From Leptidea sinapis (taxonomy: Eukaryota > Arthropoda > Insecta > Lepidoptera > Pieridae): 64,000 nucleotides of DNA. A model generated the notes under the pieces. That model saw nothing but the letters and a program-made list of their open reading frames with translations. It ran no database searches and was not told the DNA's origin. The stretch lies in contig NC_066310.1 in NCBI RefSeq assembly GCF_905404315.1, positions 7,254,001 to 7,318,000 on the forward strand. The letters run 5' to 3'. Made by a program: the position numbers and the translations under genes. This document shows positions 11,678-22,599 of the stretch, piece after piece. How positions within the stretch are numbered: the first letter of the stretch is position 1; the number at the start of each line of letters is the position of its first letter.

Positions 11678-12000
11678 CACGGACGAGTAAAAAAAGGACT
11701 CCGCGCCGTGATATTAGCAAGTGAAGCACCGTTATGCTAGTGTGTGTGCGGTTACGGGGGATACTAGTTACACAATTTTTTCTCCCTTAAATAATCATAT
11801 ATGGCCACAAATACTTTTATAGTATTGTTTTTACACTTATTCACAACGCACGATCTGTCAGACGATGGCAAATCTCATAATGGTGGCCGATCGGCTTGTA
11901 TTAGTGTAAGTGTTTGTGTGGGGCTATGTATTTACTCGTTTACCGGCTTGATTTGGTGCTTCACTGTTATGTAAGGTCCTTCTTTTTTTACTCGTCCGTG
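11678..12000. mobile_element. CACGGAC MITE with 8-bp target duplication, copy 1
   Basis: The ends are inverted repeats: CACGGACGAGTAAAAAAAGG at left and TTTTTTTACTCGTCCGTG at right. Flanks AGTTAATG occur at 11670-11677 and, after one extra C, at 12002-12009. An 8-bp duplication fits hAT- or P-like elements. The interior shares GTGATATTAGCAAGTGAAGC and the GTGTGTGCGGTTACG block with the copies at 18.5 and 50.4 kb. Confidence 0.82.
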
Positions 12001-12639
12001 CAGTTAATGTAGTAAAACTAAGTCCAATAAAGCACAGTGAACATGACATACCAAGTGTAAAGAACACAAGAACATAGCGTCTTTCCCTTAATAGAGGCAA
12101 TGAATAATTTTACCAGTGGGAGGCTTCGTTACATAGGGTGCCATAACATTACAACACTCGTTTGGATGATGTAATGGTTATTACGAAATTGGGTGTTTTT
12201 ATGTTGGTAATAAGCTAACTGTTTCAGAATCTTTAAAAGAGGATTTAAAGCATGGGTGTAGGTACATTACAATCCACTTTAAAGGATTTAGCAAATTTAC
12301 TGAGCCTAGTAGATGGAATTGCGAGTTTATGTTTGTTTCGAGTATTGATACTATGTACATCACTATATGATGTTCATTACCATGCAAAAAATTGGTTTGA
12401 ACGAGATCTAATAAGTAGTTTCTTTAATACATCATAAATCGTATTATCAACAACTTAATTGAAAAAAAATACACTATTTTTAAAACATCGATTAAAGTTA
12501 CAACGAACTACAACAACTTTTATATTATGTTACTTGCTGCTACGGAACCCTTCATGGCCGAGTCCGACTCGCACTTGGCCTCTTTTTATGTTCTAGTTTT
12601 TACTTTTTACATATCGGTTAGAAATTTTCTACTCAAAAC

Positions 12640-12835
12640 CAGGGTCAAGAAATGCCTTACGGCCTTTAAGGTGGATGTAGTCCCTTTTCTTAAAGGTCCC
12701 TAAGTCGTATCGGTCCGGTAAAACAGCACCCGGTAATTGATTCCACAAAGTGGCTGTACGAGACAAGAAATTACTTGCAAAACTCGAATTTGTAGAATGC
12801 CAGACGTCAACGTGATGCGGGGGATTTTTTTTTTC
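12640..12835 (-). pseudogene. Jockey-like LINE C-terminal fragment
   Basis: GGCCTTTAAGGTGGATGTAG, CCTAAGTCGTATCGGTCCGG, TTGATTCCACAAAGTGGCTG and CCAGACGTCAACG follow the family order on the minus strand. Confidence 0.6.
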
Positions 12836-12976
12836 TAAATTACATCCAGGACGGATCTCTTTTATTTGATAAATAAATATTAATGTACACTTTGTCTGTG
12901 TCTAACAAAATACTCAATTAAAACATTAATAATTATAAAATTATGGTTAGTATGTCTATTCTATTACATACTTAAA

Positions 12977-13286
12977 CTAGCTGACCCGGCAAACGTTGTT
13001 TTGCCATATAAAGTATAATTCACGCGATAGTTTTATAAGTAATAAAATATTGCCTATATTATAGCCTGTACATCATTTTGTTCTATTGTCAATAGTTTTT
13101 GCAGCGCACGCAAAAATAGGTTTTCGATTTTACACCTTGTGTTACAAAATAGCAATTTTATTACGGATCCCTAATTTTGGACTACCCAACACTGAAAGAA
13201 TCATTCAAATCGGACCAGTAGTACCAGAGATTAGCGCGTTCAAACAAACAAACAAACACTGCAGCTTTATAATATTAGTATAGATA
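12977..13286 (+). repeat. RTE-like retroelement tail (GCTGACCCGGCAAACGTTGTT type)
   Basis: It starts CTAGCTGACCCGGCAAACG and ends AATATTAGTATAGAT. It is the inverse of 45352-45703 apart from an indel of about 35 bp. The CAAATCGGACCAGTAGTACC region is the usual end of these tails in insect genomes. The family call is from general knowledge. Confidence 0.6.
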
Positions 13287-13524
13287 TAAAAAGTTTATTA
13301 CATTATAATCCCCTTCTTTTTCTAACCCATTTGCATGATTGGTACGTCATTTGTACATCATTATCGATTTCATTTCTTTAGCAACATTTGCGTAATGATA
13401 GACAATCAATCGCACAGTTAATATCCACGGGAATTTCACCATATTATTTATTAATATTCCATCCTGTATAAACAAATTTTACTCATGTTACTTATTTTGA
13501 CTGGTGGCTTATATTGGGCCACCT

Positions 13525-13834
13525 ACAAGTGGAAGGCTCCTTTGCACAGAATGCCGGCTAGATTATGGGTACCACAACGGCGTCTATTTCTGAAGCAGTA
13601 ATGATTAAGCATTACAGTGTTTCGGTCTGAAGGGCGCCGTAGCTAGTGAAATTACTGAGCAAATGAGACATAACATCTTATGTCTCAAGGTGACGAGCGC
13701 AATTGTAGTGCCGCTCAGAATTTTTGGGTTTTTTTCAAGAATCCTAAGCGGGATTGCATTGTTATGGGTAGGGCGTATTAATTACCATCACCTGAACGTC
13801 CTGTTCGTCTCGTCCCTTACTATCATAAAAAAAA
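13525..13834 (+). repeat. Hairpin SINE, full length
   Basis: It runs from AAGTGGAAGGCTCCTTTGCA to CGTCCCTTACTATCATAAAA. It includes GTTTCGGTCTGAAGGGCGCC and the GCCGCTCAGAATTTTT / AAGAATCCTAAGCGG stem. Confidence 0.75.
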
Positions 13835-13839
13835 TGCTT

Positions 13840-15650
13840 AGGCTGAGATCGTTAGAGCGTATTTAGACTTTGCTCAGACTGAGCTTAAGGCGAAGAGTAA
13901 GCAGAAAACACGCAAAAATGGTTTTTTTAGACAGTTTTTGTGGTTAAAGTATAGCATTTCGAGCTATGAACACTACTTAATCCTGTTACACATATCCTTA
14001 AGTCTTATTTGTAGGTTGCTAATGCTTGCTGTTGGTTATAGTTAACACTGCCGAGCCTTTTTGAACTACCACTAAAGTTAAACAAGTTTTTTGGCATGGC
14101 GTGACGCATTTTTTTTTGGTATTTCTCTCATAAAAGTTATTCTTATAGCTTGTACTTTTTTGTGTTGGTTCATTTATTCAGATTAGTAGTGAATAACGAG
14201 GATTGTAAGCATATAAACTGTTTTCCACCCAAGAATTTTGAAAATATTGGCTTTGTTAGATAGATGGCGGGCCGGCAGCCGTGAACTCATATCGCTCAAG
14301 GTCGCTGGCATTTAGTGCCTTAAGCTTAAACAGCCCAAGTTCGCGGCTTATCACACTCAGCAAAGTTTTACGTAAATAAAGTCTGAGCATTGTTTAAGTA
14401 CGTTCCATAGATCTCATCTTTAGTTCTTACTTAAGGATTTCATATTTACCTATACTTATGTATGCACGCAAGAAGTTATACTTCTTTGGCCTAACAAAAC
14501 AAATCCTTAAAATTATTAATTATTCGTCTTGCTATTCTACGTTTGTAGAAAGAACAATATTGTAAAAATCGTGAAATAGATTAATGAATATCAACGAATA
14601 CGACTGTATTGGCTTGAACCCTTTTGCCTGTCCTAATAACGGACGAAGAAACAAAAAAAGTTAATTAATGTCGCAAACGTCAGAAAATTTCTGAAAACTT
14701 TTATTTTGAGATGTCGTTGAGCGCTCGCAACGTAATAGTCAGAGAAATTTATCTTCAATAACCTCAAAAAGGTACAAACGTCATTATGTTTTGCTTTTAT
14801 GTCGATGTAATTCTGTAGTTAGCTATTTAAATATGATTTAAATATTCTATTATTGTATTTTGGTTTGGTTTGGTATTGTTCCCCAATGTTCTAAATAAAT
14901 AAAACAGACAATCAATTTAATTTGTCAGAAATGTGTCACATGTCAATAATTCTTAATTGTCAATATTTAAAAGATATATATTTTAATAACCAATTTCAAC
15001 CTGTTACTTTTGTTTTGCGGTGATGCGCTCGAATCTTGAAATTTCACTCTCCTAAAGAAGGATAACTTCAAAAAAGGGTATCCTCACTGTAATATATTTA
15101 GTTGGAATTGATTACTGAGAGATTATTGAGAACTGTTCTTTATTACTCACGTATTTAGCTTCTGAATTCCACACAGATATAGTCGCGGTGGCTTACTAGT
15201 GTTGAATCAACCAAGTCTAACCAAATGCCAAAACAAAGGATGAATCACACATTGGAAGTTTACTCTCGTCATGTTTGTGGTATTAACAGTACAATGTGAT
15301 CTGGTGAATCTGCTTGCGGGCCGGTTACCATGGCAACGCGAGCATCTATTTCTGTTCGACTCGCCCTCCGCTTTGATCTCCGCAATGCATTCCTCTTCGC
15401 ATGCTGAAGTTATTTCTGCATTTCGATCGTGCTTTAAGAGGATTTAGGAGTTTTTGTTGTTTTAATCTAATTGCGTTAGTTTAAGGAGCGAGCGATACTG
15501 TGATACAAATGATTTACTTGCCAACATTTTCTAGAAGATGGAGAATATATTCAATTTCAGAGATATCAAGTAAAGAGTATCAGGTATTCATGAAGTAGAG
15601 AGACGTAAAAAGACGGTTTGCGCTTTAGACAACACGGTTGAATTATATAA
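13840..15650. other. No gene recognised; GC-richer island with X-box near 15.3 kb
   Basis: No open frame or repeat of known type. Short GC-richer stretches at 14260-14350 and 15300-15420 stand out from the AT-rich surroundings. Confidence 0.45.
15324..15337. promoter_or_regulatory. Canonical X-box (RFX motif)
   Basis: GTTACCATGGCAAC is a near-palindromic match to the X-box GTTNCCATGGNAAC, in a GC-richer island (15300-15420). RFX factors control ciliary genes in insects. No gene start is recognised nearby. Confidence 0.4.
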
Positions 15651-15660
15651 TATTAATATA

Positions 15661-15815
15661 ATATTGACACACTTTTACACAAATTATCTTGCCCCAATCT
15701 AGGCATGGCCTGTACTATGGGTACAAGCGATTGATATATCTCATACAATATACTTACTTAAACATACATAAATACATATAAACATCGGGATTTGAATCGA
15801 AATCTAGCGCAGTGG
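15661..15815 (-). repeat. tRNA-derived SINE, minus strand, head mostly lost
   Basis: It starts with ATATTGACACACTTTTACAC, then AAATTATCTTGCCCCAA and the body. Only the T-arm remnant CGGGATTTGAATCGA of the tRNA head is left, near 15786-15800. Confidence 0.7.
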
Positions 15816-16135
15816 GCTATTTATGTCATCCAAATATGAAAACTTAATAACACAAGCTCACCTAGCAAGATTTCCTTCGTCAGTTCGAAGAACTGGAAAG
15901 AGTGTAGTCTCCGAGCCGTCTTAACCTTCAGTGTTACACGAGCCTGTAGCCGAGTATGACGGCTTAGTCCAATTCAATACCCATATATACGCTCAAACCG
16001 CCTAAAGATCTTTACACTTCAAAAGTGTAATTTAAGCATTACAAACACACACTTTGATTATATTATGAAATAAATTGTTTCATAATACAGTCATCTTTTT
16101 GGAGTTCTTACGCATTGTCCTTATATATTATAGAT

Positions 16136-16395
16136 TACTAGCTGACCCAGCAAACGTTGTATTGCCGATATTAAAATCGCGATACAAAAGTAACTGTTGA
16201 TCGTAGATGGGTGAAAATTTGAAGTTGTCTGTATTTTTCAATGCTGACTCATAATCAAACAAATTTTTAAAAAAATGTAAAAAAAAAAATGTGGACCACT
16301 CTTGACATTTAGGGGGATGAAAAATAGATGTTGTCCGATTCTCAGACCTACCCAATATGCACTCAAATATTTCATGAGAATCTGTCATATATATA
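16136..16395 (+). repeat. RTE-like retroelement tail
   Basis: AGCTGACCCAGCAAACGTTG, ATTGCCGATATTAAAATCGC, TGTTGATCGTAGATGGGTGA and TTAGGGGGATGAAAAATAGA occur in this order, as at 20419 and 22300. Confidence 0.6.
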
Positions 16396-16424
16396 AGCTG
16401 TCACACTCGACTTGGTTCTCTTCA

Positions 16425-16825
16425 TAATCCACAAAATCGTACAGCGCTCTCCGTGTCCAGTATAACAATGCCTTCAGGGTGCTGATGGGGCTGCCCCGGT
16501 ATTGCAGCGCATCAGGGATGTTTGCGGCGGCGCAAGTTGATTGTTTTTATGCGACAATGCGTAAAAGATGCGGATCCCTGGTGCGTAGATTGCGGAGCAG
16601 TTCCAACAGCATTCTGAAATTGATTGCCAGTCGATTGGACTGTGTATATGTAAATCATTGCTGCGCCGTTTCTAATGGAATGGTGCAGCGATGACCTACA
16701 TACTTAATAATTAGGTACTTAGTGTTTTTCAGGTTAATTTACTAACATAGATATAAGCTTTGTATTACTAACAATATGAGTCTATGTTACTTGAAATAAA
16801 TATTTATTATTATTATTATAATAAC
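16425..16825 (+). pseudogene. LINE ORF2 C-terminus with 3' UTR and ATT tail
   Basis: The + strand frame ending at 16694 reads YSALRVQYNNAFRVLMGLPR, YCSASGMFA, MRKRCGSLVRRLRSSSNSIL. This is the conserved C-terminal region of a lepidopteran non-LTR polymerase (AFRxLMxLPRxCSASGMFA). It is followed by a 3' UTR and AAATAAATATTTATTATTAT. The copy is 5'-truncated against an RTE-like tail at 16395. Confidence 0.75.
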
Positions 16826-17247
16826 ATAGGTCTACATCCACCAGGTGACGATGACACCTATTTTCTTTATTTCGTGTTCTTTTTTGATTTTTTTACATAA
16901 TTTTGAAAAGTAACACATCAGTTGTACACACGTCCCGTTTTCACAATTTTGGTGATGAGTATAAAATTAAGTTAAGTAAGAAATATTTAAGCTAATAATA
17001 TTTTTTTTATTTTATTTTAGTTTTTATTCTTAGTATTTTTTATAATAATTATGACCGTTTTTGTTCGAAGAAAATAATTTTGGAGGTTGTTTGCTGAACC
17101 CTGTAGATGTGATCGAGTGTTTTTAATTATGTGTAAGTATAATATAAAGTAAAACTATTTAAGAAGGCATCATTATATCCATATTTATTTCTCATTTTAG
17201 CTATTTCGTGTTTTAAGATTATCTGTGTTATATATAATAATAATAAT

Positions 17248-17250
<3 letters not shown>

Positions 17251-17298
<48 letters not shown>
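17251..17298. repeat. AT microsatellite
   Basis: A TA dinucleotide tract follows a TAA tract (17228-17254) and borders the repeat at 17313. Confidence 0.9.
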
Positions 17299-17300
<2 letters not shown>

Positions 17301-17312
17301 ACTATTTGACCC

Positions 17313-17712
17313 GACAGACGTTGTTTTGTATATAATAAATACAATAATGTTTTTTATTCATTTGTCAATAATATTTCATAACATCAAGAATTATTTCGTA
17401 AAATATGCTCCCTGTTGTTGTAATAAAATTGTTTCACAGCAGAACTAACAAACCGTGCGTCAATAAATTCTCTCATAGAAAATATGTCCATACAAAACAA
17501 ATATCAGACGACGGGGGACAAATCAAAAGAAAAACAAAATTGTTGTTTTTATTTAATTGCGAATACTTTCCATATTTATTCACCTTTTAAACCCTCCCTG
17601 GACTTCCACAAATAATTCAAGTCCAAAATTAGCCAAATCGGTCCAGCCGTTCTTGAGTTTTAGCGAGACTAACGAACAGCAATTCATTTATATATATATA
17701 TATATAGATAGA
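17313..17712 (-). repeat. Repeat with FSMREFI-type frame, copy 1 (minus)
   Basis: On the minus strand, ATGGACATATTTTCTATGAG AGAATTTATTGACGCACGG encodes the same short frame as 20757-21066 and 28972-29356. It is bordered by an AT microsatellite on each side (17251-17298 and 17690-17706). Confidence 0.6.
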
Positions 17713-17877
17713 TAGATAAGAAGATTCTATATATATGATATAATAATTTCATATAAAAGGCCAAATAAGTCCAGCAGTTTCTAAGATGAGCGGGCACAGA
17801 CACACTGTAAGAGAATAACAGTAGAATATATTTTGTAAAAGAGACATTTTTTTTTGATTGGTTTTTATATTAATACA

Positions 17878-18382
17878 CCGTAGATAACTTATACGTCTAG
17901 ATAGTCTCTTGCTTGACAACCGGTAAAAACAGGCCAGGAATATTAATTTAAGTACCTGGACGACCGAGCTTTGCTCGGCTTTTTAAGAAAGTACAAAATT
18001 TTAACAAAAAACAAACTAATAGAATATCTTGATTCTCGAACCGGGGTCTACTACTTTCCGGTTCGCCCAGCTATTATAGTCTCGTATATAGTGGCGAAAT
18101 TTACCATTGTATTCTAATATTATTGTAGCAGTTTCTCATTAAAACACGGATAAAACATTTTTTTTTAAATTGAAACCTTGCTAGATCGATTTCTCGCCCC
18201 CGAAACTTCCGGTATACTAAATTTCATTAAAATCGTTGGAGCCGTTTCCGAGATTCAAATTATATATATATATATACAAGAATTGCTCGTTTAAAGATAT
18301 AAGATATGCGTGACAAACTACGTCTTACACTCGCGATTTGTATGACACTTTGTGTTAGTGTGCGTGAATTGCTTGTATAAAT
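17878..18382 (+). mobile_element. CTAGATAGA-ended element split by a LINE-tail insertion
   Basis: The left part (17878-17945: ATACGTCTAGATAGTC ... AACAGGCCAGGAATATTAAT) and right part (about 18302-18382: GACAAACTACGTCTTACACT ... TAGTGTGCGTGAATTGCT) are contiguous in the intact copy at 32826. Here they are separated by about 350 bp that begins with CGACCGAGCTTTGCTCGG and ends with ACAAGAATTGCTCGTTTAAA, a LINE-tail-like sequence. Confidence 0.55.
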
Positions 18383-18512
18383 GATCTAAGTAATCATTAT
18401 GTTTCATTTATTTATATTTATCAAAATTTTAGATGCGTATCTGTCGAGTTTATAGCTCCGTGACAGTTTAACAAAACGTTATTTTCATATTTTAAATAAA
18501 CATCAGCTTAAT

Positions 18513-18861
18513 CACGGACTAGTATAAAAAGAAGGACTCAGCGGCGTGATATTAGCAAGTGAAGCACCTTTATGCTAGTGTGTGTGCGGTTACGGGGGAT
18601 ACTAGTTACACAATTCTCCCTTAATAATTATACATCCACAATTAGTTTTATGTAATGGTTTTTACACTATTCACAACGCACGACGGCATTTTTAAAATAT
18701 TTTATTGAGACGCAAACTGATCTGTCACAGACGATGACAATTCTCATAATGGCCGCCTATTGGCCTGTAGTAGTGGGGCTATGTATTTACACGTTAATCG
18801 GCTTGTTTTGGTGCTACACTCTTATGCAAGTTACGGAGTCCTTATTTATAACTACTCCGTG
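18513..18861. mobile_element. CACGGAC MITE, copy 2
   Basis: It starts CACGGACTAGTATAAAAAG and ends ACTACTCCGTG. Flanks AGCTTAAT and AGTTTAAC agree at 6 of 8 positions, consistent with an aged 8-bp duplication. It includes a segment (CACGACGGCATTTTTAAAAT to GCAAACTGATCTGTCACAGA) that copy 1 lacks and copy 3 has. Confidence 0.8.
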
Positions 18862-19344
18862 AGTTTAACATTACATTAATTACAATTATTATAGTCTACA
18901 GTTCAACTTCACTCTTAATTCGAATATTGTATGGGTTATAAGTTAATTACAAATAAACATTTACTTAAAATCTGACCGGCATCCTATTTTTCCACTATAA
19001 AGAGGAGTTCTCTATGCTGATCTTACAGTGTCGTCACAGAGCACAAGCTGTTAGAAACGATGTCGATTGAGGGCAAGGTACAAGACAACATGAGTGTTAA
19101 TGACTTTAAGATTACAGCGATAGAAAGTTCGAGAAAATCTAATGTTGACATCGTCATAAAACTTCTGCACCTACAACCCATCCCTATGCAACGTAAATTA
19201 AAGCTTATAAAAAAAAACACACTTTAATCGTTATTGAAAGTATACGATACTAGATTGTTGAACAAGGATCGAAAAGAATCAATTCTCATACGAGGATGAA
19301 GAAGTAGGTAACTATTTATGTAAAAAGTTAATCACAAAAAAAAA

Positions 19345-20060
19345 TTAACGCACTTTTAAACAAATTATCTTGCCCCAAACTAGACAAAGCCTGTAGTATA
19401 GGTACAAGACAACGATATATTTAATACAATATACTTAAATAAAATTTGAAACAAAAACAAAATTTTATGAACGATGCGGGACTCGAACCCACGACCTTCG
19501 GCGTTCCGTGCCGGTGCTCTAACCAACTGAGCCAACCGTTCGAGTAGCGTATCGTTATACAATCTTGTTTGCTTTGTTCAACTCTCAGGTTGTGGCTTCA
19601 TCTACATACAGGATCTACTTTCCAGCTGTTGATATCCTGCTCAACCCCAATATTTGCATATTAGCAAATTGACTTGAGATGTCGTTCTTGTAAATCTAAA
19701 CATTATGTTATGTTTCTAAAGTGATAAACCTCACTTCTAGGATTAATACACAAATAAAATTTGAAAAACGGACTTGAACCCACGACCTCCGGTTTTCCGT
19801 GCCGGTGCTCTAACCAACTGAGCGAACCGTTCGTGTAGGGTATCGTCATAAAATCTTGTTTTCTTTGTTCAACTCTCAGGTTTTTTTTTTCAAATTTTAT
19901 TTGTGTAGAAGTGAGGGTTATCACTTTAAAAACATAACATATTGTTTACAGTATTCTTACTTAAACATACTTAAATACATTTAAACATCCATATTCATCG
20001 TATAAATGATTGCACCTACCGGGATTCAAACCCGGGACCCCTTAGTAGTTAATTAACAAT
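19345..20060 (-). repeat. tRNA-derived SINE interrupted by tRNA-core elements
   Basis: The SINE tail and body lie at 19345-19440 (AAATTATCTTGCCCCAAAC ... AATACAATATACTTA). The remaining body and tRNA head lie at 19949-20060 (TATTCTTACTTAAACAT ... CCGGGATTCAAACCCGGGAC). The 500 bp between belong to another family inserted in the ATACTTACTT region. Confidence 0.75.
19441..19940 (-). repeat. Two adjoining tRNA-core elements inserted into a SINE
   Basis: Two minus-strand tRNA-like cores lie at about 19471-19543 and 19771-19836, each with the T-loop GGGTTCAAGTC/GGGTTCGAGTC and the D-region GGCTCAGTTGGTTAGAGCAC type. The second ends in an inverted copy of its own tail (ACTTCTAGGATTAATACACA at 19734 and TGTGTAGAAGTGAGGGTTAT at 19903). 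Both are nested inside a minus-strand SINE whose parts lie on either side (19345-19440 and 19949-20060). Anticodon-loop position 33 is C, against function as a tRNA. Confidence 0.75.
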
Positions 20061-20418
20061 AAGTTTAACATTCATTTATCTTTCCGACGATGTTCTTTTT
20101 ATATCATTCATATGTTTGATATAATTGTCATATACGCTCTTATGAAATAGAATTTATTTTATGGAATTTTTGATTTTTATGCTCTGGTACGTGGAATGAG
20201 CCGGTCTGGTAGCTATTTAAAATAAAATATAACCTGAAAATAATGTGATCGTTTTACTAGCTTCTAAGATTTGTTTCTCGAATATTCCGGTTACGGGAAC
20301 TTAATATAAATATAATAAAAATTAATTACATTTAATGCCTGAAGTATTGAATGGAAACCGTTTATTCACGTTTGTACGACACAGTGAAGTTGCAAAATGT
20401 TATATTATATGTATTAAT

Positions 20419-20745
20419 AGCTGACCCAGCAAACGTTGTATTGCCGATATTAAAATCGCGATACAAAAGTAACTGTTGATCGTAGATGGGTGAAAATTTG
20501 AAGTTGTATGTATTTTTTAATGCTGACTCATAATCAAACAAATAAAAAAAATGTCAAAAAATTATAAAAAAATATTGGCGTGGACCACCCTTAACATTTA
20601 GGGGGATGAAAAATAGATGTCCGATTCTCAGACCTATCCAATATGCACTCAAAATTTCATGAGAATCGGTCAAGCCGTTTCGAAGGAGTTGTAACTACAA
20701 ACACCGCGACATGAGAATTTTAAATATTTGATGATATTATCTATA
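20419..20745 (+). repeat. RTE-like retroelement tail
   Basis: Nearly the same sequence as 16136-16395, extended by GAGAATCGGTCAAGCCGTTT and ACACCGCGACATGAGAATTT. Confidence 0.6.
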
Positions 20746-20756
20746 CATTTCTTAAT

Positions 20757-21066
20757 ATATATAAATCCAGTGTTCTGTTGTTTGTTTCCAGTGAACTCCT
20801 AAACTAACGAACGTATTATATCCTATCGGATAGTTTTAATTTTGATTTGGGACCCATAATTATTTTTATTTCCAATATTTTTTTGTATGGACGTATTTTC
20901 TATGAGAGAATTTATTGACGCACGGTTTGACAGTTCTGCTGTGAAACAGTTTCATTATAACAACAGGGAGCATATTTTACGAAATAATTCTTGATGCTAT
21001 GAAATATTATTCACAAATTCATAAAATACAGTATTTTATTTATTATGTACAGAACAACGTCTTGTC
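20757..21066 (+). repeat. Repeat with FSMREFI-type frame, copy 2
   Basis: It starts TATATAAATCCAGTGTTCTG and ends near CAGAACAACGTCTTGTCAG. The internal frame reads VFSMREFIDARFDSSAVKQF and continues HYNNREHILRNNS before a stop. Confidence 0.6.
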
Positions 21067-22254
21067 AGTCAGCTGACCCAGCAAACGTTGTATTGCTATA
21101 TAAAGTAATAAAAAAAAATTGGGGTGTAAAAAGTAGATGCAACCGACCTACCAAATTTATTGTCCTAAAATTATTGTAAGTATTGATCCATTGCCATCTT
21201 GCAACCCTATAGCAAAGATATTTAAAAGTGTAGATAGGTTACGTAGACAACATTCGGTGTTTGAAAATGATACACTAACGCACACATGAATAATTTAACA
21301 TTGCAATAGCACACTACATTACAATTACACGTCAAAGAAGGATAGTAAATGCAAGTATCGCAAGCGAAAAAGAGATAACTCTAATTTGCTAATTGCTTCG
21401 TATTTATATAGAGAAAATACAGTTAATTCATCAGATATGATTTTTACCGTACACCGTGATTTATGCCTACATTAAGATTCATTCATGAGTTGATGTAGTA
21501 AAAGCTATAAAGTTGTAAAACTGCATTGAAATTAGGTAGATAATGTATCATTGATTTTATAAAAAAATAATTTAATATTGATTATAATATATAGCCACAT
21601 TGATGATATTAATTATTTATATATAAAATAATAAGAAAACATACAGACACCAAAAGAAAACCGAAAGGTATCTACAGTAAGGGTCCCATTTTTACAATTT
21701 TACTAACAACGGGTCCCAAAAAGATTTAAGATTACAATTATTATTTTTTGTATCTTATATTATTTATGAATGTCTTTTTGTTGAGGGTTTATTACAATAA
21801 GGTAATGGGAGAAGAATAAAATAATCCATTGATTCTTCTGCAGTTTTACATTATTTCCTAAAATATTCAACCTCGATCATCCCGCAACAGACAGCATCAA
21901 TATTTTGTCATTTCTGTACGTTAATCTATGATCGGCTTGGCGGCAATCGGCGTTGTTAGTTGTTAGATAAATAATGAAATCAAATAAAATGTTAAAATTC
22001 ATGATTTCTTAACTGTCGTATGTAATTCTATGATTATTTTTTACTTTCTTAATTAGTGCAACTTCCCATAACACAAGACGGCATTTTAATGTTGTACCTG
22101 TATCAAATTGTAAGCAATTCTGTCAACAACAAACGCGTGTGTACCGTTTACGTATCGAGAGAGCGACTACGACAAAAGGAACCAATTGACTCAATTTAGG
22201 CGATTGATTTTCAGCGCGCTAGTGACATATCTACCTCTTTTAATACTATAATAT

Positions 22255-22590
22255 CATTGCCCTATAGCGGATTTGTGGATGGAACAGAATAATATAAAAA
22301 TCGCGATACAAAAATAGGGGTGGACCCCTATTATACGATCGATCGTAGAGGGTTGAAAATTAAGGAGTTGTTTGTATTTATTAATGCTGTATCATAAAAA
22401 AATAAAAACTAAAAAATACGTCGTAAGAAATAAAAATTTAGGGGTGCACCCTTAACATTTAGGGGGATGAAAAATAGATAGTAGCCAATTATCAGACCAA
22501 CTGAATATGCATATAAAATTCGGTAAAATCAGTTAAGCCGTTTCGGAGGAGTAAGGTAACCAACATTGTGACACGAGAATTTTATATATA
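22255..22590 (+). repeat. RTE-like retroelement tail, diverged
   Basis: It shares AAAATCGCGATACAAAA, TTAGGGGGATGAAAAATAGA and AAGCCGTTTCGGAGGAGT with the copies above, and ends CGAGAATTTTATATATAAGA. Confidence 0.55.
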
Positions 22591-22599
22591 AGATAATGA

